DNA from: Enterobacter wuhouensis
GTDB lineage: Bacteria; Pseudomonadota; Gammaproteobacteria; Enterobacterales; Enterobacteriaceae
NCBI RefSeq assembly: GCF_004331265.1
Contig: NZ_SJOO01000002.1
Coordinates: forward strand, 1 to 64,000
Length of the DNA: 64,000 nt
Direction of reading: 5' to 3'
In this document: piece by piece, positions 56,535-64,000 of the stretch
How positions within the stretch are numbered: the stretch's first letter is position 1
Layout of the letters: each line of letters begins with the position of its first letter
Made by a program: the position numbers and the translations under genes
The notes under the pieces: model-generated
Told to the model about the DNA's origin: nothing
What the model saw: the letters and a program-made list of their open reading frames with translations, nothing else
Database searches by the model: none

Positions 56535-57158
56535 TCAATATTTTTCTGGCAGCGCGGTGAGATTAAGAAGTCGACCTTTTTCCACCACAATATATTGCCC
56601 TTTCTTTAGATCGGAGAGGATTTTAATAATGGTGCTGCGAGCCAGGTTAGTGTATTCCTGAATATAATCATAGATGTTGATATCACGCTGATGATGAACA
56701 ATCAGATCGTTAATTTCGTACAGGAATTCGCGCACGACGGCGTAGGCGCTGCGGGCAACCAGGACATCGTCACGCTTGCTCAGCATGCAAACATACCAGG
56801 AAAGCACTTTGGTCAGTTGCGGCCACAGATTATGCTCGGTCAACATCTGGACGAAGGTCTCTTTTTTGATGGAGCGAACAACCGTGTTAGCGCGCACGAG
56901 GCCGTACATATGTGTTGAGCTGTAATACATAGAAGAGAGGCCAAAGACGCACGACCCTTGCGTGGTGAACATGCAGAGTTCGTCCGATTCACGGCGGAAC
57001 TCAACTTCACCGCTGACAATAATATGGATATATTGTGAATCACTGGTCGAAATTTTCTGCCATTTTTTTAACGTCTTCTCTTCAAAACCTGACGTTGCAG
57101 CAATAATCGCGTTCATTTCATTTTGCGGACGTAATTTTTTTGCATAGATGCTTAACAT
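56535..57158 (-). CDS. CRP-like transcription regulator of the IprA/YaiV type
   Basis: 207-residue regulator with a cNMP-binding-like beta-roll (about residues 30-125) and a C-terminal winged HTH (YTNLARSTIIKILSDLKKGQ, about 169-188), then KGRLLNLTALPEKY. Total length and this ending resemble E. coli IprA (YaiV), also 207 residues. The cyclic-nucleotide phosphate-binding Arg/Ser signature is not visible, so it may not bind cAMP. Its DNA is more AT-rich than its neighbours and the 269 bp upstream is very AT-rich. It closes the gsp region and is a candidate local regulator of secretion or chitinase genes, by inference. Confidence 0.8.
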   Translation of the reverse strand: MLSIYAKKLRPQNEMNAIIAATSGFEEKTLKKWQKISTSDSQYIHIIVSGEVEFRRESDELCMFTTQGSCVFGLSSMYYSSTHMYGLVRANTVVRSIKKETFVQMLTEHNLWPQLTKVLSWYVCMLSKRDDVLVARSAYAVVREFLYEINDLIVHHQRDINIYDYIQEYTNLARSTIIKILSDLKKGQYIVVEKGRLLNLTALPEKY

Positions 57159-57412
57159 TGTTATACCCGATTTAAGATGTGAAATTTAAAAGACAGAATT
57201 TAGGCGAGCGGGCCTGAATTCCTGAATATTTTCCTGATGAAAACATTAAAGAGAAAAAATAAAATCAGCGTTTTTTAAATTTGTTTGCTTCATTACTTAG
57301 CAAGCTATGTGTCCATCTTAAATCCGGATAATTTTAAGTCAATTAACTAAAAATGAATTGAGTTTTTACTTAAGATTAATCTTAACGAAAGCAGCCTAAA
57401 AATACTCATTCG

Positions 57413-57434
57413 GGGGTAACCGAAGGATTACCCC
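57413..57434 (-). terminator. Hairpin at the amiD stop codon
   Basis: GGGGTAA-CCGAAGGA-TTACCCC is a short inverted repeat that includes the amiD stop. No strong T run follows on the minus strand, so termination here is uncertain. Confidence 0.45.
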
Positions 57435-58258
57435 TGCCCGTATTTTTCTAACAGCGCTTCTGCAATTGCCAGGGTTTCAACATCCGCGACGCCGCTCCAC
57501 ACCGCGGGCCGGAAGTGCATCTGGAATGCGGTTATCACCCTCTTCTGCTGCTGCTCCGTCGCGTTGTCGGGCACCTCGTAGCCATAGCGCACCAGCAGAT
57601 CGAGCAGCGCTGCGCGGTCTACCTCCTGATAGCGTGGGCGTCCGTTGAGATAGAAATTCACGCGATCGGCATCAGGCCAGGCCCCGATCCCCTGCTGGGC
57701 CAGCGCCTGCCAGGGAAACAGCGGGCCGGGATCGTCCTTACGCTGCGGGGCAATATCCGAATGCGCCACCACGTTCTGCGGCTTGATGTCGTAGCGGGCA
57801 ATAATGTCCTTCGCCAGCGGAACCAGCGCCGCAATCTGCGCTCCCTCGAAAGGGGTAAATGTTTTCACGCCATCGCGCTTTTGCCAGCCGCGGTTTTCCA
57901 GCTCAATGCCCACAGAGGTATCGTTGATGCGGTTGGTGCCGCGCCAGAAGCTGATGCCCGCGTGCCAGGCCAGTTCGCTCTCCGGCACCAGCTGCCAGAT
58001 GCGCGGTTTTCCATCCGGCGCGGGGGGAATGGCGGGGATTAAATAGTGGGAGCTGACGTTTTTGTCCGTCAGGGTTGCCAGCGAGCTGTCGAAATCATCG
58101 GCGGTGTAGTGGATCACCAGCACCTTTATACGCGGGTACGCCGCCTGCGCCTGATGCCGGGTATCCAGCTCGTAGGCACCTTTATCAACGACGCCTTTTT
58201 CCGAGGCGCACCCTGCCAGCAGCAACGCCAGCAGGAGTGTGGAAAGCGGACGCTTCAT
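57428..58258 (-). CDS. amiD: 1,6-anhydro-N-acetylmuramyl-L-alanine amidase AmiD (lipoprotein)
   Basis: Zinc amidase anchored to the outer membrane that removes peptides from muropeptides, including anhydro forms. The lipoprotein signal ends at LAGC (lipobox, Cys17). The amidase_2 domain shows VLVIHYTA (first zinc His), SSHYLI, the conserved VGIELENRG and [16 protein letters not shown] (second zinc His and Asp region). A C-terminal PG_binding_1-like helical domain completes 276 residues, the E. coli length. It overlaps ybjQ by 4 bp. Confidence 0.96.
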   Translation of the reverse strand: MKRPLSTLLLALLLAGCASEKGVVDKGAYELDTRHQAQAAYPRIKVLVIHYTADDFDSSLATLTDKNVSSHYLIPAIPPAPDGKPRIWQLVPESELAWHAGISFWRGTNRINDTSVGIELENRGWQKRDGVKTFTPFEGAQIAALVPLAKDIIARYDIKPQNVVAHSDIAPQRKDDPGPLFPWQALAQQGIGAWPDADRVNFYLNGRPRYQEVDRAALLDLLVRYGYEVPDNATEQQQKRVITAFQMHFRPAVWSGVADVETLAIAEALLEKYGQG

Positions 58259-58578
58259 CGACGCGTTTTCACCGCCGTGCCGCTAACGCTTACCATCAGC
58301 ATGCTGGCATCTTTGCCCACCGTTTCGTAGTCGATATCAATCCCGACAACGGCATCGGCGCCCAGGGCTTTGGCCTGCTCGCCCAGCTCCTTAAAAGCAA
58401 TTTCGCGCGCTTTGCGCAGCTCTTTCTCGTACGCGCCAGAGCGACCGCCGACGATGTCGCGGATGCCGGCAAAAAAGTCGCGGAAGATGTTGGCGCCCAG
58501 AATCGCTTCACCGGTGACCACGCCGCAGTATTCGGTAATGGGCTGCCCTTCCAGGGTCGGGGTAGTTGAAAATTGCAT
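58255..58578 (-). CDS. ybjQ: YbjQ family pentameric protein (UPF0145)
   Basis: 107-residue UPF0145 protein with the family motif [14 protein letters not shown] near the N-terminus and [15 protein letters not shown] near the end. The family folds as small ring-forming alpha/beta domains; function is not established. It precedes amiD with a 4-bp overlap, so the two form an operon, and it diverges from ybjP across 97 bp. Confidence 0.94.
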   Translation of the reverse strand: MQFSTTPTLEGQPITEYCGVVTGEAILGANIFRDFFAGIRDIVGGRSGAYEKELRKAREIAFKELGEQAKALGADAVVGIDIDYETVGKDASMLMVSVSGTAVKTRR

Positions 58579-58675
58579 ACTTTCTCTCCTTCTTTAGCGT
58601 TCAATGCCTTAGCAACAGCATTATCGGTTCGTTACGCTATGATTGAAAGGATAGTTAACAAATAAGGAAATCAAC

Positions 58676-59194
58676 ATGCGCTACTCTGCTTTAACGCTTT
58701 TAGTGCCCTGTGCGCTGGTGCTCAGCGCCTGCACCACCCCGGTCACGCCAGCCTTTAAGGATATCGGCACCCGCAGCGGCCCCTGCATTGAGGGCGGCCC
58801 GGATACCGTGGCGCAGCAGTTCTATGATTATCGCATTCAGCACCGCGGCAACGATCTCACCGGCCTGCGTCCGTACCTGAGCGACGGGCTGGCAAAGCTG
58901 CTGAACGATGCCTCGCGCGATCCGCAGCATAACGCGCTGCTGAAGTCCGATCCGTTCTCCAGCCGCACTACGCTGCCAGACAGCGCAGACGTTGCCAGCG
59001 CGTCGACTATCCCGAACACCGACGCGCGGAACATTCCCCTGCGCGTGAAGCTGACCCAGGGCAGCCAGTCATGGCAGGATGAAGTGCTGATGATCCGCGA
59101 AGGCCACTGCTGGGCCGTCGACGACGTACGCTACATCGGTGGCAGCGTACATGCCCCGGCAGGCACGCTTCGCCAGTCGATTGAGAATCGCTAA
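58676..59194 (+). CDS. ybjP: Predicted lipoprotein YbjP (DUF3828)
   Basis: 172-residue predicted lipoprotein. The signal MRYSALTLLVPCALVLSAC ends in the lipobox LSAC (Cys19), followed by Thr-Thr, which favours outer-membrane sorting. One DUF3828 domain follows (VAQQFYDYRIQHRGNDLTGLRPYLS; C-terminal HCWAVDDVRYIG). No function is established. It lies upstream of artP in the same direction, separated by the 226-bp art control region. Confidence 0.9.
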   Translation: MRYSALTLLVPCALVLSACTTPVTPAFKDIGTRSGPCIEGGPDTVAQQFYDYRIQHRGNDLTGLRPYLSDGLAKLLNDASRDPQHNALLKSDPFSSRTTLPDSADVASASTIPNTDARNIPLRVKLTQGSQSWQDEVLMIREGHCWAVDDVRYIGGSVHAPAGTLRQSIENR

Positions 59195-59320
59195 AACAGC
59201 CGTTTAAAAAGCGTAAACCCCGTAAAATGTGCGGCATTTCATGCGGAATGCCGACATTTATACTCGCCGCCTTTGGCCTTCGCTATTTTGTGCTATGTTT
59301 AGTGAGTATGACGGGTTATA

Positions 59321-59359
59321 TTTAACTTTTAACGCAGAAATATTGCATAACTATTCTGT
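59321..59359 (+). promoter_or_regulatory. Tandem ARG boxes upstream of artP
   Basis: Two 18-bp ArgR half-operators separated by 3 bp. The downstream box (59342-59359) is ATTGCATAACTATTCTGT, a good match to WNTGAATWWWWATTCANW. The upstream box (59321-59338) is weaker, about 6 of 10 fixed bases. The 3-bp spacing is the normal ArgR arrangement. ArgR repression of art genes is known in E. coli. Confidence 0.55.
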
Positions 59360-59420
59360 CAACGGTACTATCTGCGGCCTCAATTGCTATAGATTGCCTG
59401 GATGAGTAAAGACTGCCCCG

Positions 59421-60149
59421 ATGAGTATTAAACTAAACGGCATTAACTGCTTCTACGGCGCACACCAGGCGCTGTTCGACATCACGCTGAGCTGCCCGGA
59501 GGGCGAAACGCTGGTTTTGCTCGGCCCAAGCGGCGCGGGCAAAAGCTCCCTTCTGCGTGTCCTTAATCTGCTTGAAATGCCCCGCTCGGGCACGCTGGCG
59601 ATTGCCGGTAACCATTTTGATTTTGCGAAAACGCCGTCTGATAAAGCGATTCGTGAACTGCGTCAAAACGTCGGCATGGTTTTTCAGCAATACAATCTTT
59701 GGCCGCACCTGACCGTCCTGCAAAACCTGATTGAAGCGCCCTGCCGCGTGCTTGGTTTAAGCAAGGACCAGGCGATGGCGCGCGCCGAAAAGCTGCTGGA
59801 ACGTCTGCGCCTGAAGCCCTACAGCGATCGCTATCCTTTACACCTCTCCGGCGGCCAGCAGCAGCGCGTGGCGATTGCCCGTGCGCTGATGATGGAGCCT
59901 GCGGTGCTGCTGTTTGATGAGCCAACCGCGGCGCTGGACCCGGAAATCACCGCCCAGATCGTGAGCATCATTCGCGAGCTGGCGGAAACCAACATTACTC
60001 AGGTCATCGTAACCCATGAAGTGGAAGTGGCGCGTAAAACCGCCAGCCGCGTGGTTTACATGGAAAACGGGTATATCGTTGAGCAAGGTGACGCGAGCTG
60101 CTTCACCAACCCGCAAACCGATGCGTTTAAAAATTACTTATCTCACTGA
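59421..60149 (+). CDS. artP: Arginine ABC transporter ATPase ArtP
   Basis: ATPase of the high-affinity arginine importer ArtPQM, with binding proteins ArtI and ArtJ. It has Walker [10 protein letters not shown] near residue 36, Q-loop, signature LSGGQQQR and Walker [15 protein letters not shown]. Its 242 residues equal the E. coli protein. It is the first gene of artPIQM, with tandem ARG boxes in the leader. Confidence 0.97.
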   Translation: MSIKLNGINCFYGAHQALFDITLSCPEGETLVLLGPSGAGKSSLLRVLNLLEMPRSGTLAIAGNHFDFAKTPSDKAIRELRQNVGMVFQQYNLWPHLTVLQNLIEAPCRVLGLSKDQAMARAEKLLERLRLKPYSDRYPLHLSGGQQQRVAIARALMMEPAVLLFDEPTAALDPEITAQIVSIIRELAETNITQVIVTHEVEVARKTASRVVYMENGYIVEQGDASCFTNPQTDAFKNYLSH

Positions 60150-60168
60150 TGTGTTAGGGAAAATGATA

Positions 60169-60900
60169 ATGAAAAAAGTATTGATTGCCGCGCTGCTTGC
60201 TAGCGTCAGCCTTTCCGCTACCGCAGCCCAGACCATTCGTTTCGCCACCGAAGCGTCTTATCCTCCGTTTGAATCCATCGATGCGAACAACAAGATTGTT
60301 GGCTTCGACGTAGACCTGGCTAACGCCCTGTGTAAAGAGATCGACGCGACCTGTACCTTCAGCAACCAGGCGTTCGACAGCCTGATCCCGAGCCTGAAGT
60401 TCCGCCGCATCGACGCCGTGATGGCCGGTATGGACATCACCCCCGAGCGTGAAAAGCAGGTGCTGTTCTCTACCCCTTACTACGACAACTCCGCCCTGTT
60501 CATTGGTCAGAAAGGCAAGTTCACTTCCATCGACCAGCTGAAAGGCAAGAAAGTGGGCGTGCAAAACGGCACCACCCACCAGAAATTCATCATGGATAAA
60601 CACCCGGAAATCACCACCGTTCCGTACGACAGCTACCAGAATGCGAAGCTGGACCTGCAGAACGGCCGTATCGACGGCGTGTTTGGTGATACCGCGGTGG
60701 TCACTGAATGGCTGAAAGCCAACGACAAGCTGGCGCCAGTCGGCGACAAAGTGACCGATAAAGCCTACTTCGGCACCGGTCTGGGCATCGCCGTGCGTCA
60801 GGGCAACACCGAGCTGCAGCAGAAATTCAACGCTGCGCTGGAAAAAGTGAAGAAAGACGGCACCTACGAAACCATCTACCAAAAATGGTTCCAGAAGTAA
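60169..60900 (+). CDS. artI: Periplasmic amino-acid binding protein ArtI
   Basis: Solute-binding protein of the Art system. A signal peptide (MKKVLIAALLASVSLSATAA) is followed by a type II periplasmic binding fold with the motif GFDVDLANALCKEID. Its 243 residues equal E. coli ArtI, whose ligand is less clearly defined than that of ArtJ. ATG 60169 is used; ATG 60163 would add two residues. It is 19 bp after artP and 6 bp before artQ. Confidence 0.96.
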   Translation: MKKVLIAALLASVSLSATAAQTIRFATEASYPPFESIDANNKIVGFDVDLANALCKEIDATCTFSNQAFDSLIPSLKFRRIDAVMAGMDITPEREKQVLFSTPYYDNSALFIGQKGKFTSIDQLKGKKVGVQNGTTHQKFIMDKHPEITTVPYDSYQNAKLDLQNGRIDGVFGDTAVVTEWLKANDKLAPVGDKVTDKAYFGTGLGIAVRQGNTELQQKFNAALEKVKKDGTYETIYQKWFQK

Positions 60901-60906
60901 TTCCTG

Positions 60907-61623
60907 ATGAATGAAATTTTTCCTTTAGCAAGCGCCGCCGGTATGACCGTCGGCCTTGCCGTTTGTGCACTGATCATCGGCCTCGTGCTGGCGATGTTCT
61001 TTGCGGTGTGGGAATCGGCTAAATGGTTCCCCGTCGCATGGACGGGCTCCGCGCTGGTGACCGTGCTGCGTGGGCTGCCGGAAATTCTGGTGGTTCTGTT
61101 TATCTATTTCGGTTCCTCTCAGCTGCTGTTAACGCTGTCGGACGGCTTCACCATTAATCTCGGATTTGCGCAGATCCCGGTGCAGATGCAGATTGAAAAC
61201 TTCGACGTCAGCCCGTTCCTGTGCGGCGTGATTGCCCTCTCCCTGCTCTACTCTGCCTATGCGTCACAAACGCTGCGCGGCGCGCTAAAGGCGGTTCCGC
61301 AGGGGCAGTGGGAATCCGGCCAGGCGCTCGGCATGTCGAAAGCGGCGATCTTTTTCCGCCTGGTGATGCCGCAGATGTGGCGTCACGCCCTGCCGGGGCT
61401 GGGCAACCAGTGGCTGGTGCTGCTGAAGGACACCGCGCTGGTGAGCCTCATCAGCGTGAACGATTTAATGCTGCAGACCAAAAGTATCGCCACCCGTACC
61501 CAGGAGCCGTTTACCTGGTACATCGTGGCGGCGGCTATCTACCTGGTGATCACGTTGCTGAGTCAGTACATCCTCAAACGCATCGACCTGCGCGCAACGC
61601 GTTTTGAACGGAGACCGGGCTGA
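60907..61623 (+). CDS. artQ: Arginine ABC transporter permease ArtQ
   Basis: Inner-membrane permease of the His/Glu/Gln/Arg family with about five membrane helices and the EAA loop ([19 protein letters not shown], about residues 132-150) that docks ArtP. Its 238 residues equal the E. coli protein. The stop TGA overlaps the artM start ATG by one base. Confidence 0.96.
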   Translation: MNEIFPLASAAGMTVGLAVCALIIGLVLAMFFAVWESAKWFPVAWTGSALVTVLRGLPEILVVLFIYFGSSQLLLTLSDGFTINLGFAQIPVQMQIENFDVSPFLCGVIALSLLYSAYASQTLRGALKAVPQGQWESGQALGMSKAAIFFRLVMPQMWRHALPGLGNQWLVLLKDTALVSLISVNDLMLQTKSIATRTQEPFTWYIVAAAIYLVITLLSQYILKRIDLRATRFERRPG

Positions 61624-62291
61624 TGCTTGACTACTTACCCGAGCTGATGAAGGGGCTGCACACCAGCCTGACGCTGACCGTGGCGTCTATCGTGGTGGCA
61701 CTGATCCTGGCCCTGATTTTCACCATCATCCTGACGCTGAAAACGCCGGTGCTGGTATGGATCGTGCGCGCCTACATTACCCTGTTTACCGGCACGCCGC
61801 TGCTGGTGCAGATCTTCCTGATTTACTACGGCCCGGGCCAGTTCCCGTCGCTGCAGGAGTATCCGGTTATCTGGCACCTGCTCTCCGAGCCGTGGCTCTG
61901 CGCCCTGATTGCGCTCTCCCTGAACAGTGCGGCCTATACCACCCAGCTGTTCTATGGTGCGATCCGCGCCATCCCTGAAGGCCAGTGGCAGTCCTGCGGG
62001 GCGCTCGGCATGAGCAAGAAAGACACGCTGGCGATTCTGCTGCCGTACGCCTTTAAGCGCGCGCTCTCCTCGTATTCCAACGAGGTGGTGCTGGTGTTCA
62101 AGAGTACCTCTCTGGCCTACACCATCACCCTGATGGAAGTGATGGGCCACGGGCAGCTGCTCTATGGACGCACTTACGACGTGATGGTGTTCGGTGCGGC
62201 GGGTCTGGTGTATCTGGTGGTCAACGGTCTGCTGACGCTGATGATGCGCCTGATCGAGCGCAGAGCGTTAGCGTTTGAGCGCAGATCGTAG
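61623..62291 (+). CDS. artM: Arginine ABC transporter permease ArtM
   Basis: Second permease of the arginine importer, pairing with ArtQ. It has about five membrane helices and an EAA loop EGQWQSCGALGMSKKDTLA near residue 119. Its 222 residues equal E. coli ArtM. It is the last gene of artPIQM, followed by a REP and a strong terminator. Confidence 0.96.
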   Translation: MLDYLPELMKGLHTSLTLTVASIVVALILALIFTIILTLKTPVLVWIVRAYITLFTGTPLLVQIFLIYYGPGQFPSLQEYPVIWHLLSEPWLCALIALSLNSAAYTTQLFYGAIRAIPEGQWQSCGALGMSKKDTLAILLPYAFKRALSSYSNEVVLVFKSTSLAYTITLMEVMGHGQLLYGRTYDVMVFGAAGLVYLVVNGLLTLMMRLIERRALAFERRS

Positions 62292-62317
62292 GCCGGGTAA
62301 GCGCAGCGCCACCCGGC
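62288..62317. repeat. REP unit overlapping the artM stop
   Basis: GTAGGCCGGGTAAGCGC and the facing CCACCCGGC form a REP hairpin whose first bases include the artM TAG stop codon (62289-62291). Confidence 0.85.
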
Positions 62318-62346
62318 AAGAAGTGCATAAATGTGATTAATCAATG

Positions 62347-62377
62347 CGGGTAACCTTTTGGTTATCCGTTTTTTTTT
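62347..62377 (+). terminator. Rho-independent terminator of artPIQM
   Basis: CGGGTAACC-TTTT-GGTTATCCG forms a 9-bp stem with one G-T pair, followed by nine Ts. It separates artPIQM from the artJ promoter. Confidence 0.9.
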
Positions 62378-62384
62378 GCAATTA

Positions 62385-62423
62385 AAATAATATTTAATCA
62401 TTTATATTGCATATAAATTCAAT
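62385..62423 (+). promoter_or_regulatory. Tandem ARG boxes (ArgR operator) of artJ
   Basis: Box 1 (62385-62402, AAATAATATTTAATCATT) and box 2 (62406-62423, ATTGCATATAAATTCAAT) are separated by 3 bp. Box 2 matches the ARG consensus at all but one fixed base. artJ is strongly repressed by ArgR and arginine in E. coli. Confidence 0.75.
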
Positions 62424-62468
62424 TGCTGGCATTGTTTTTCCATAAGACTTACAGACGGGAGTATGACA

Positions 62469-63200
62469 ATGAAAAAGTTAGTTCTGGCCGCATTACTGGC
62501 AACCTTCGCCACTGGCGCATCCGCAGCAGACAAAATCAACTTCGGCGTTTCCGCCACCTATCCGCCGTTTGAATCGCTGGATGCCAGCAACCAGATCGTC
62601 GGTTTCGATATCGATCTGGCGAAAGCGCTGTGCACGCAGATGCAGGCCGACTGCACCTTTACCAACCATGCCTTCGACAGCCTGATCCCGTCGTTGAAAT
62701 TTAAAAAATACGATGCGGTGATCTCCGGGATGGACATCACGCCTGAGCGCAGCAAGCAGGTCGCGTTTACCGACCCGTACTACGCCAACTCTGCGGTCGT
62801 GATTGCGAAGAAAGGGGCTTATACCTCTTTCGATCAGCTGAAAGGCAAACGCATCGGGATGGAAAACGGCACCACGCACCAGAAGTATCTGCAGGACAAG
62901 CATCCTGAAGTGAAAACCGTGGCCTATGACAGCTACCAGAACGCGATTATTGACCTGAAAAATGGCCGTATCGACGGCGTATTCGGCGACACCGCCGTGG
63001 TGAACGAGTGGCTGAAAACCAATCCGCAGCTGGGGACCGCAACCGAGAAGGTGACCGATCCGCAGTACTTTGGCACGGGCCTCGGCATCGCGGTACGTCC
63101 GGATAACAAGGCCCTGCTGGAAAAACTGAACGGCGCGCTGAAGGCGATTAAAGCCGACGGTACGTATCAGAAAATCAGCGACCAGTGGTTCCCGCAGTAA
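62469..63200 (+). CDS. artJ: Arginine-binding periplasmic protein ArtJ
   Basis: High-affinity arginine-binding protein that feeds ArtPQM. The signal peptide is MKKLVLAALLATFATGASAA; the mature protein has the motif GFDIDLAKALCTQM and is a close paralogue of ArtI. Its 243 residues equal E. coli ArtJ. ATG 62469 is chosen because GGGAG at 62457-62461 is 7 bp upstream; ATG 62463 lies too close to it. It is a single-gene unit under tandem ARG boxes. Confidence 0.96.
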   Translation: MKKLVLAALLATFATGASAADKINFGVSATYPPFESLDASNQIVGFDIDLAKALCTQMQADCTFTNHAFDSLIPSLKFKKYDAVISGMDITPERSKQVAFTDPYYANSAVVIAKKGAYTSFDQLKGKRIGMENGTTHQKYLQDKHPEVKTVAYDSYQNAIIDLKNGRIDGVFGDTAVVNEWLKTNPQLGTATEKVTDPQYFGTGLGIAVRPDNKALLEKLNGALKAIKADGTYQKISDQWFPQ

Positions 63201-63209
63201 ATCTCTTTT

Positions 63210-63281
63210 GCCGGGTGACGGCTTCGCCTTACCCGGCCTACGCGGGGGGTTGTAGGCCGGGTAAGCGCAGCGCCACCCGGC
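63210..63281. repeat. BIME: two inverted REP units after artJ
   Basis: GCCGGGTGACGGC...TTACCCGGCCTAC faces GTAGGCCGGGTAAGCGC...CCACCCGGC with a 9-bp spacer. It fills the gap between the convergent artJ and histidine kinase genes. Confidence 0.85.
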
Positions 63282-63287
63282 AATCTC

Positions 63288-64000
63288 TCAAAGTGGCACG
63301 AAAAATCTGAACCTCGCCCCGCTCACCGATTCCATCAGGCCGATCCCACCGCCGTGTAGCTCCAGCATTCGCTTAACGATTAACAGCCCCAGCCCGCCGC
63401 GGTTCTCACGCGATGCCTGGGTATTCAACGCCGAAGGCCGCTGGAACAGATCGTCGCGCAGCGAAGCCTCCACGCCCGTTCCGCTGTCTGCCACCTCGAC
63501 CTGCAGCCGTTCATTCTCCTGCCAGACCGCCAGACGTATTTCCCCGCCCGCTGGCGTGTGGCGCATCGCGTTATCGAGCAGGTTGGTCACTACGCGTTCG
63601 ATCATCGACACATCGGCGTTCACCAGCGGCAGCGGTCCCGGCACGTCAATATGCAGATTTAATTCACGCGTGCGGGCGGTTAATTCAAACTTCTGCGCCA
63701 CGTCGGAGATCAGTTCCCCCATCGCGAAGCGCTCGCGCTGCGGTTTAATACCGCCGTGCTCAAGGCGCGCCAGCTCAAACAGCTGCTGGGACAGGTGCCG
63801 CACCTTCTGCCCCTGACGCAGCGCGGTGGCAAGATACTGCTGATGCTCCTGCGGCGTGAGGGTGGCGGATTTCAGCGACAAGGTTTCCAGATAGCCCAGC
63901 AGCGAGGTCAGCGGCGTGCGCAGGTCGTGCGAAATATTGGCAATAAACTCCCGGCGCTGGCGGTCGCTGTCGGCCAGCCGATCCCACTGGGAGGTGATTT
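63288..64000 (-). CDS. Sensor histidine kinase, C-terminal part (start outside window)
   Basis: C-terminal 237 codons of a two-component sensor kinase. The dimerisation helix carries the phospho-acceptor H box (FIANISHDLRTPLTSLLGYL). It is followed by the ATPase domain with N box (VVTNLLDNAMRHT), G1 (DSGTGVEASL) and a modified G2 (NRGGLGLLIVKRML). The full kinase core is intact. The sensing domain and any response-regulator partner lie beyond the right edge. In K-12 the gene after artJ is rlmC, so this is an accessory system of unknown stimulus. I cannot assign a name. Confidence 0.88.
   Translation of the reverse strand, partial: ITSQWDRLADSDRQRREFIANISHDLRTPLTSLLGYLETLSLKSATLTPQEHQQYLATALRQGQKVRHLSQQLFELARLEHGGIKPQRERFAMGELISDVAQKFELTARTRELNLHIDVPGPLPLVNADVSMIERVVTNLLDNAMRHTPAGGEIRLAVWQENERLQVEVADSGTGVEASLRDDLFQRPSALNTQASRENRGGLGLLIVKRMLELHGGGIGLMESVSGARFRFFVPL

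Noticed and set aside
60016..60168. Extension of ArtI into artP
   Set aside because: It would remove the signal peptide from the N-terminus and overlaps conserved artP sequence.

Overview
This window is chromosomal DNA of an enterobacterium. I infer the Enterobacter/Lelliottia/Leclercia part of the Enterobacteriaceae, because core proteins look very close to E. coli K-12 homologues as I remember them and the gene order follows the K-12 dmsA to artJ segment (dmsA, serS, rarA, lolA, ftsK, lrp, trxB, cydDC, aat, infA, clpA, clpS, cspD, macBA, ybjX, ybjD, aqpZ, lysO, hcp-hcr, poxB, ltaE, ybjT, ybjS, amiD, ybjQ, ybjP, artPIQM, artJ). Three places carry accessory DNA. The species cannot be fixed from the sequence alone.

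Layout. 1-10 kb: dmsA (only its stop is cut off), serS, rarA, lolA, ftsK and lrp, all on the minus strand, with an FNR-type site upstream of dmsA. 11-16.9 kb: trxB, cydDC, aat and infA on the plus strand. 16.9-17.7 kb: an unfamiliar 153-residue protein plus a fragment resembling the Ash/Icd leader proteins of P4-like satellite phages. They occupy the place where K-12 has the serW tRNA, which I cannot find here. 17.7-37.7 kb: the K-12-like block clpA to ybjS, with an added DoxX gene divergent from poxB, a 127-bp ERIC element between poxB and ltaE, REP/BIME elements at operon ends, and an FNR plus NsrR promoter for hcp-hcr.

37.8-57.2 kb is the main accessory region, inserted between ybjS and amiD. 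It is a complete chitinase export module. gspC-D-E-F-G-H-I-J-K-L-M-O encode a type II secretion machine without gspN, the same gene set as the K-12 gsp locus. Downstream lie a K-12-type GH18 chitinase (chiA), a small secreted lytic transglycosylase and a GH19 chitinase. A divergent gspA-gspB pair and a CRP-like regulator of the IprA/YaiV type close the region. In K-12 the equivalent genes lie near bfr, so this is the same system at another address with extra cargo. The GH18 and GH19 enzymes both end in PKD and CBM5/12 chitin-binding modules, so two unrelated catalytic folds share one substrate and probably one export route. The GspA protein lacks recognisable Walker A and Walker B residues, and GspB lacks its usual C-terminal domain. 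The peptidoglycan-handling side of this machine may therefore work differently, possibly with help from the embedded transglycosylase.

57.4-64 kb returns to core genes: amiD, ybjQ, ybjP and the arginine transporter artPIQM-artJ, with tandem ARG boxes in front of artP and artJ. The window ends inside an unassigned sensor histidine kinase gene.
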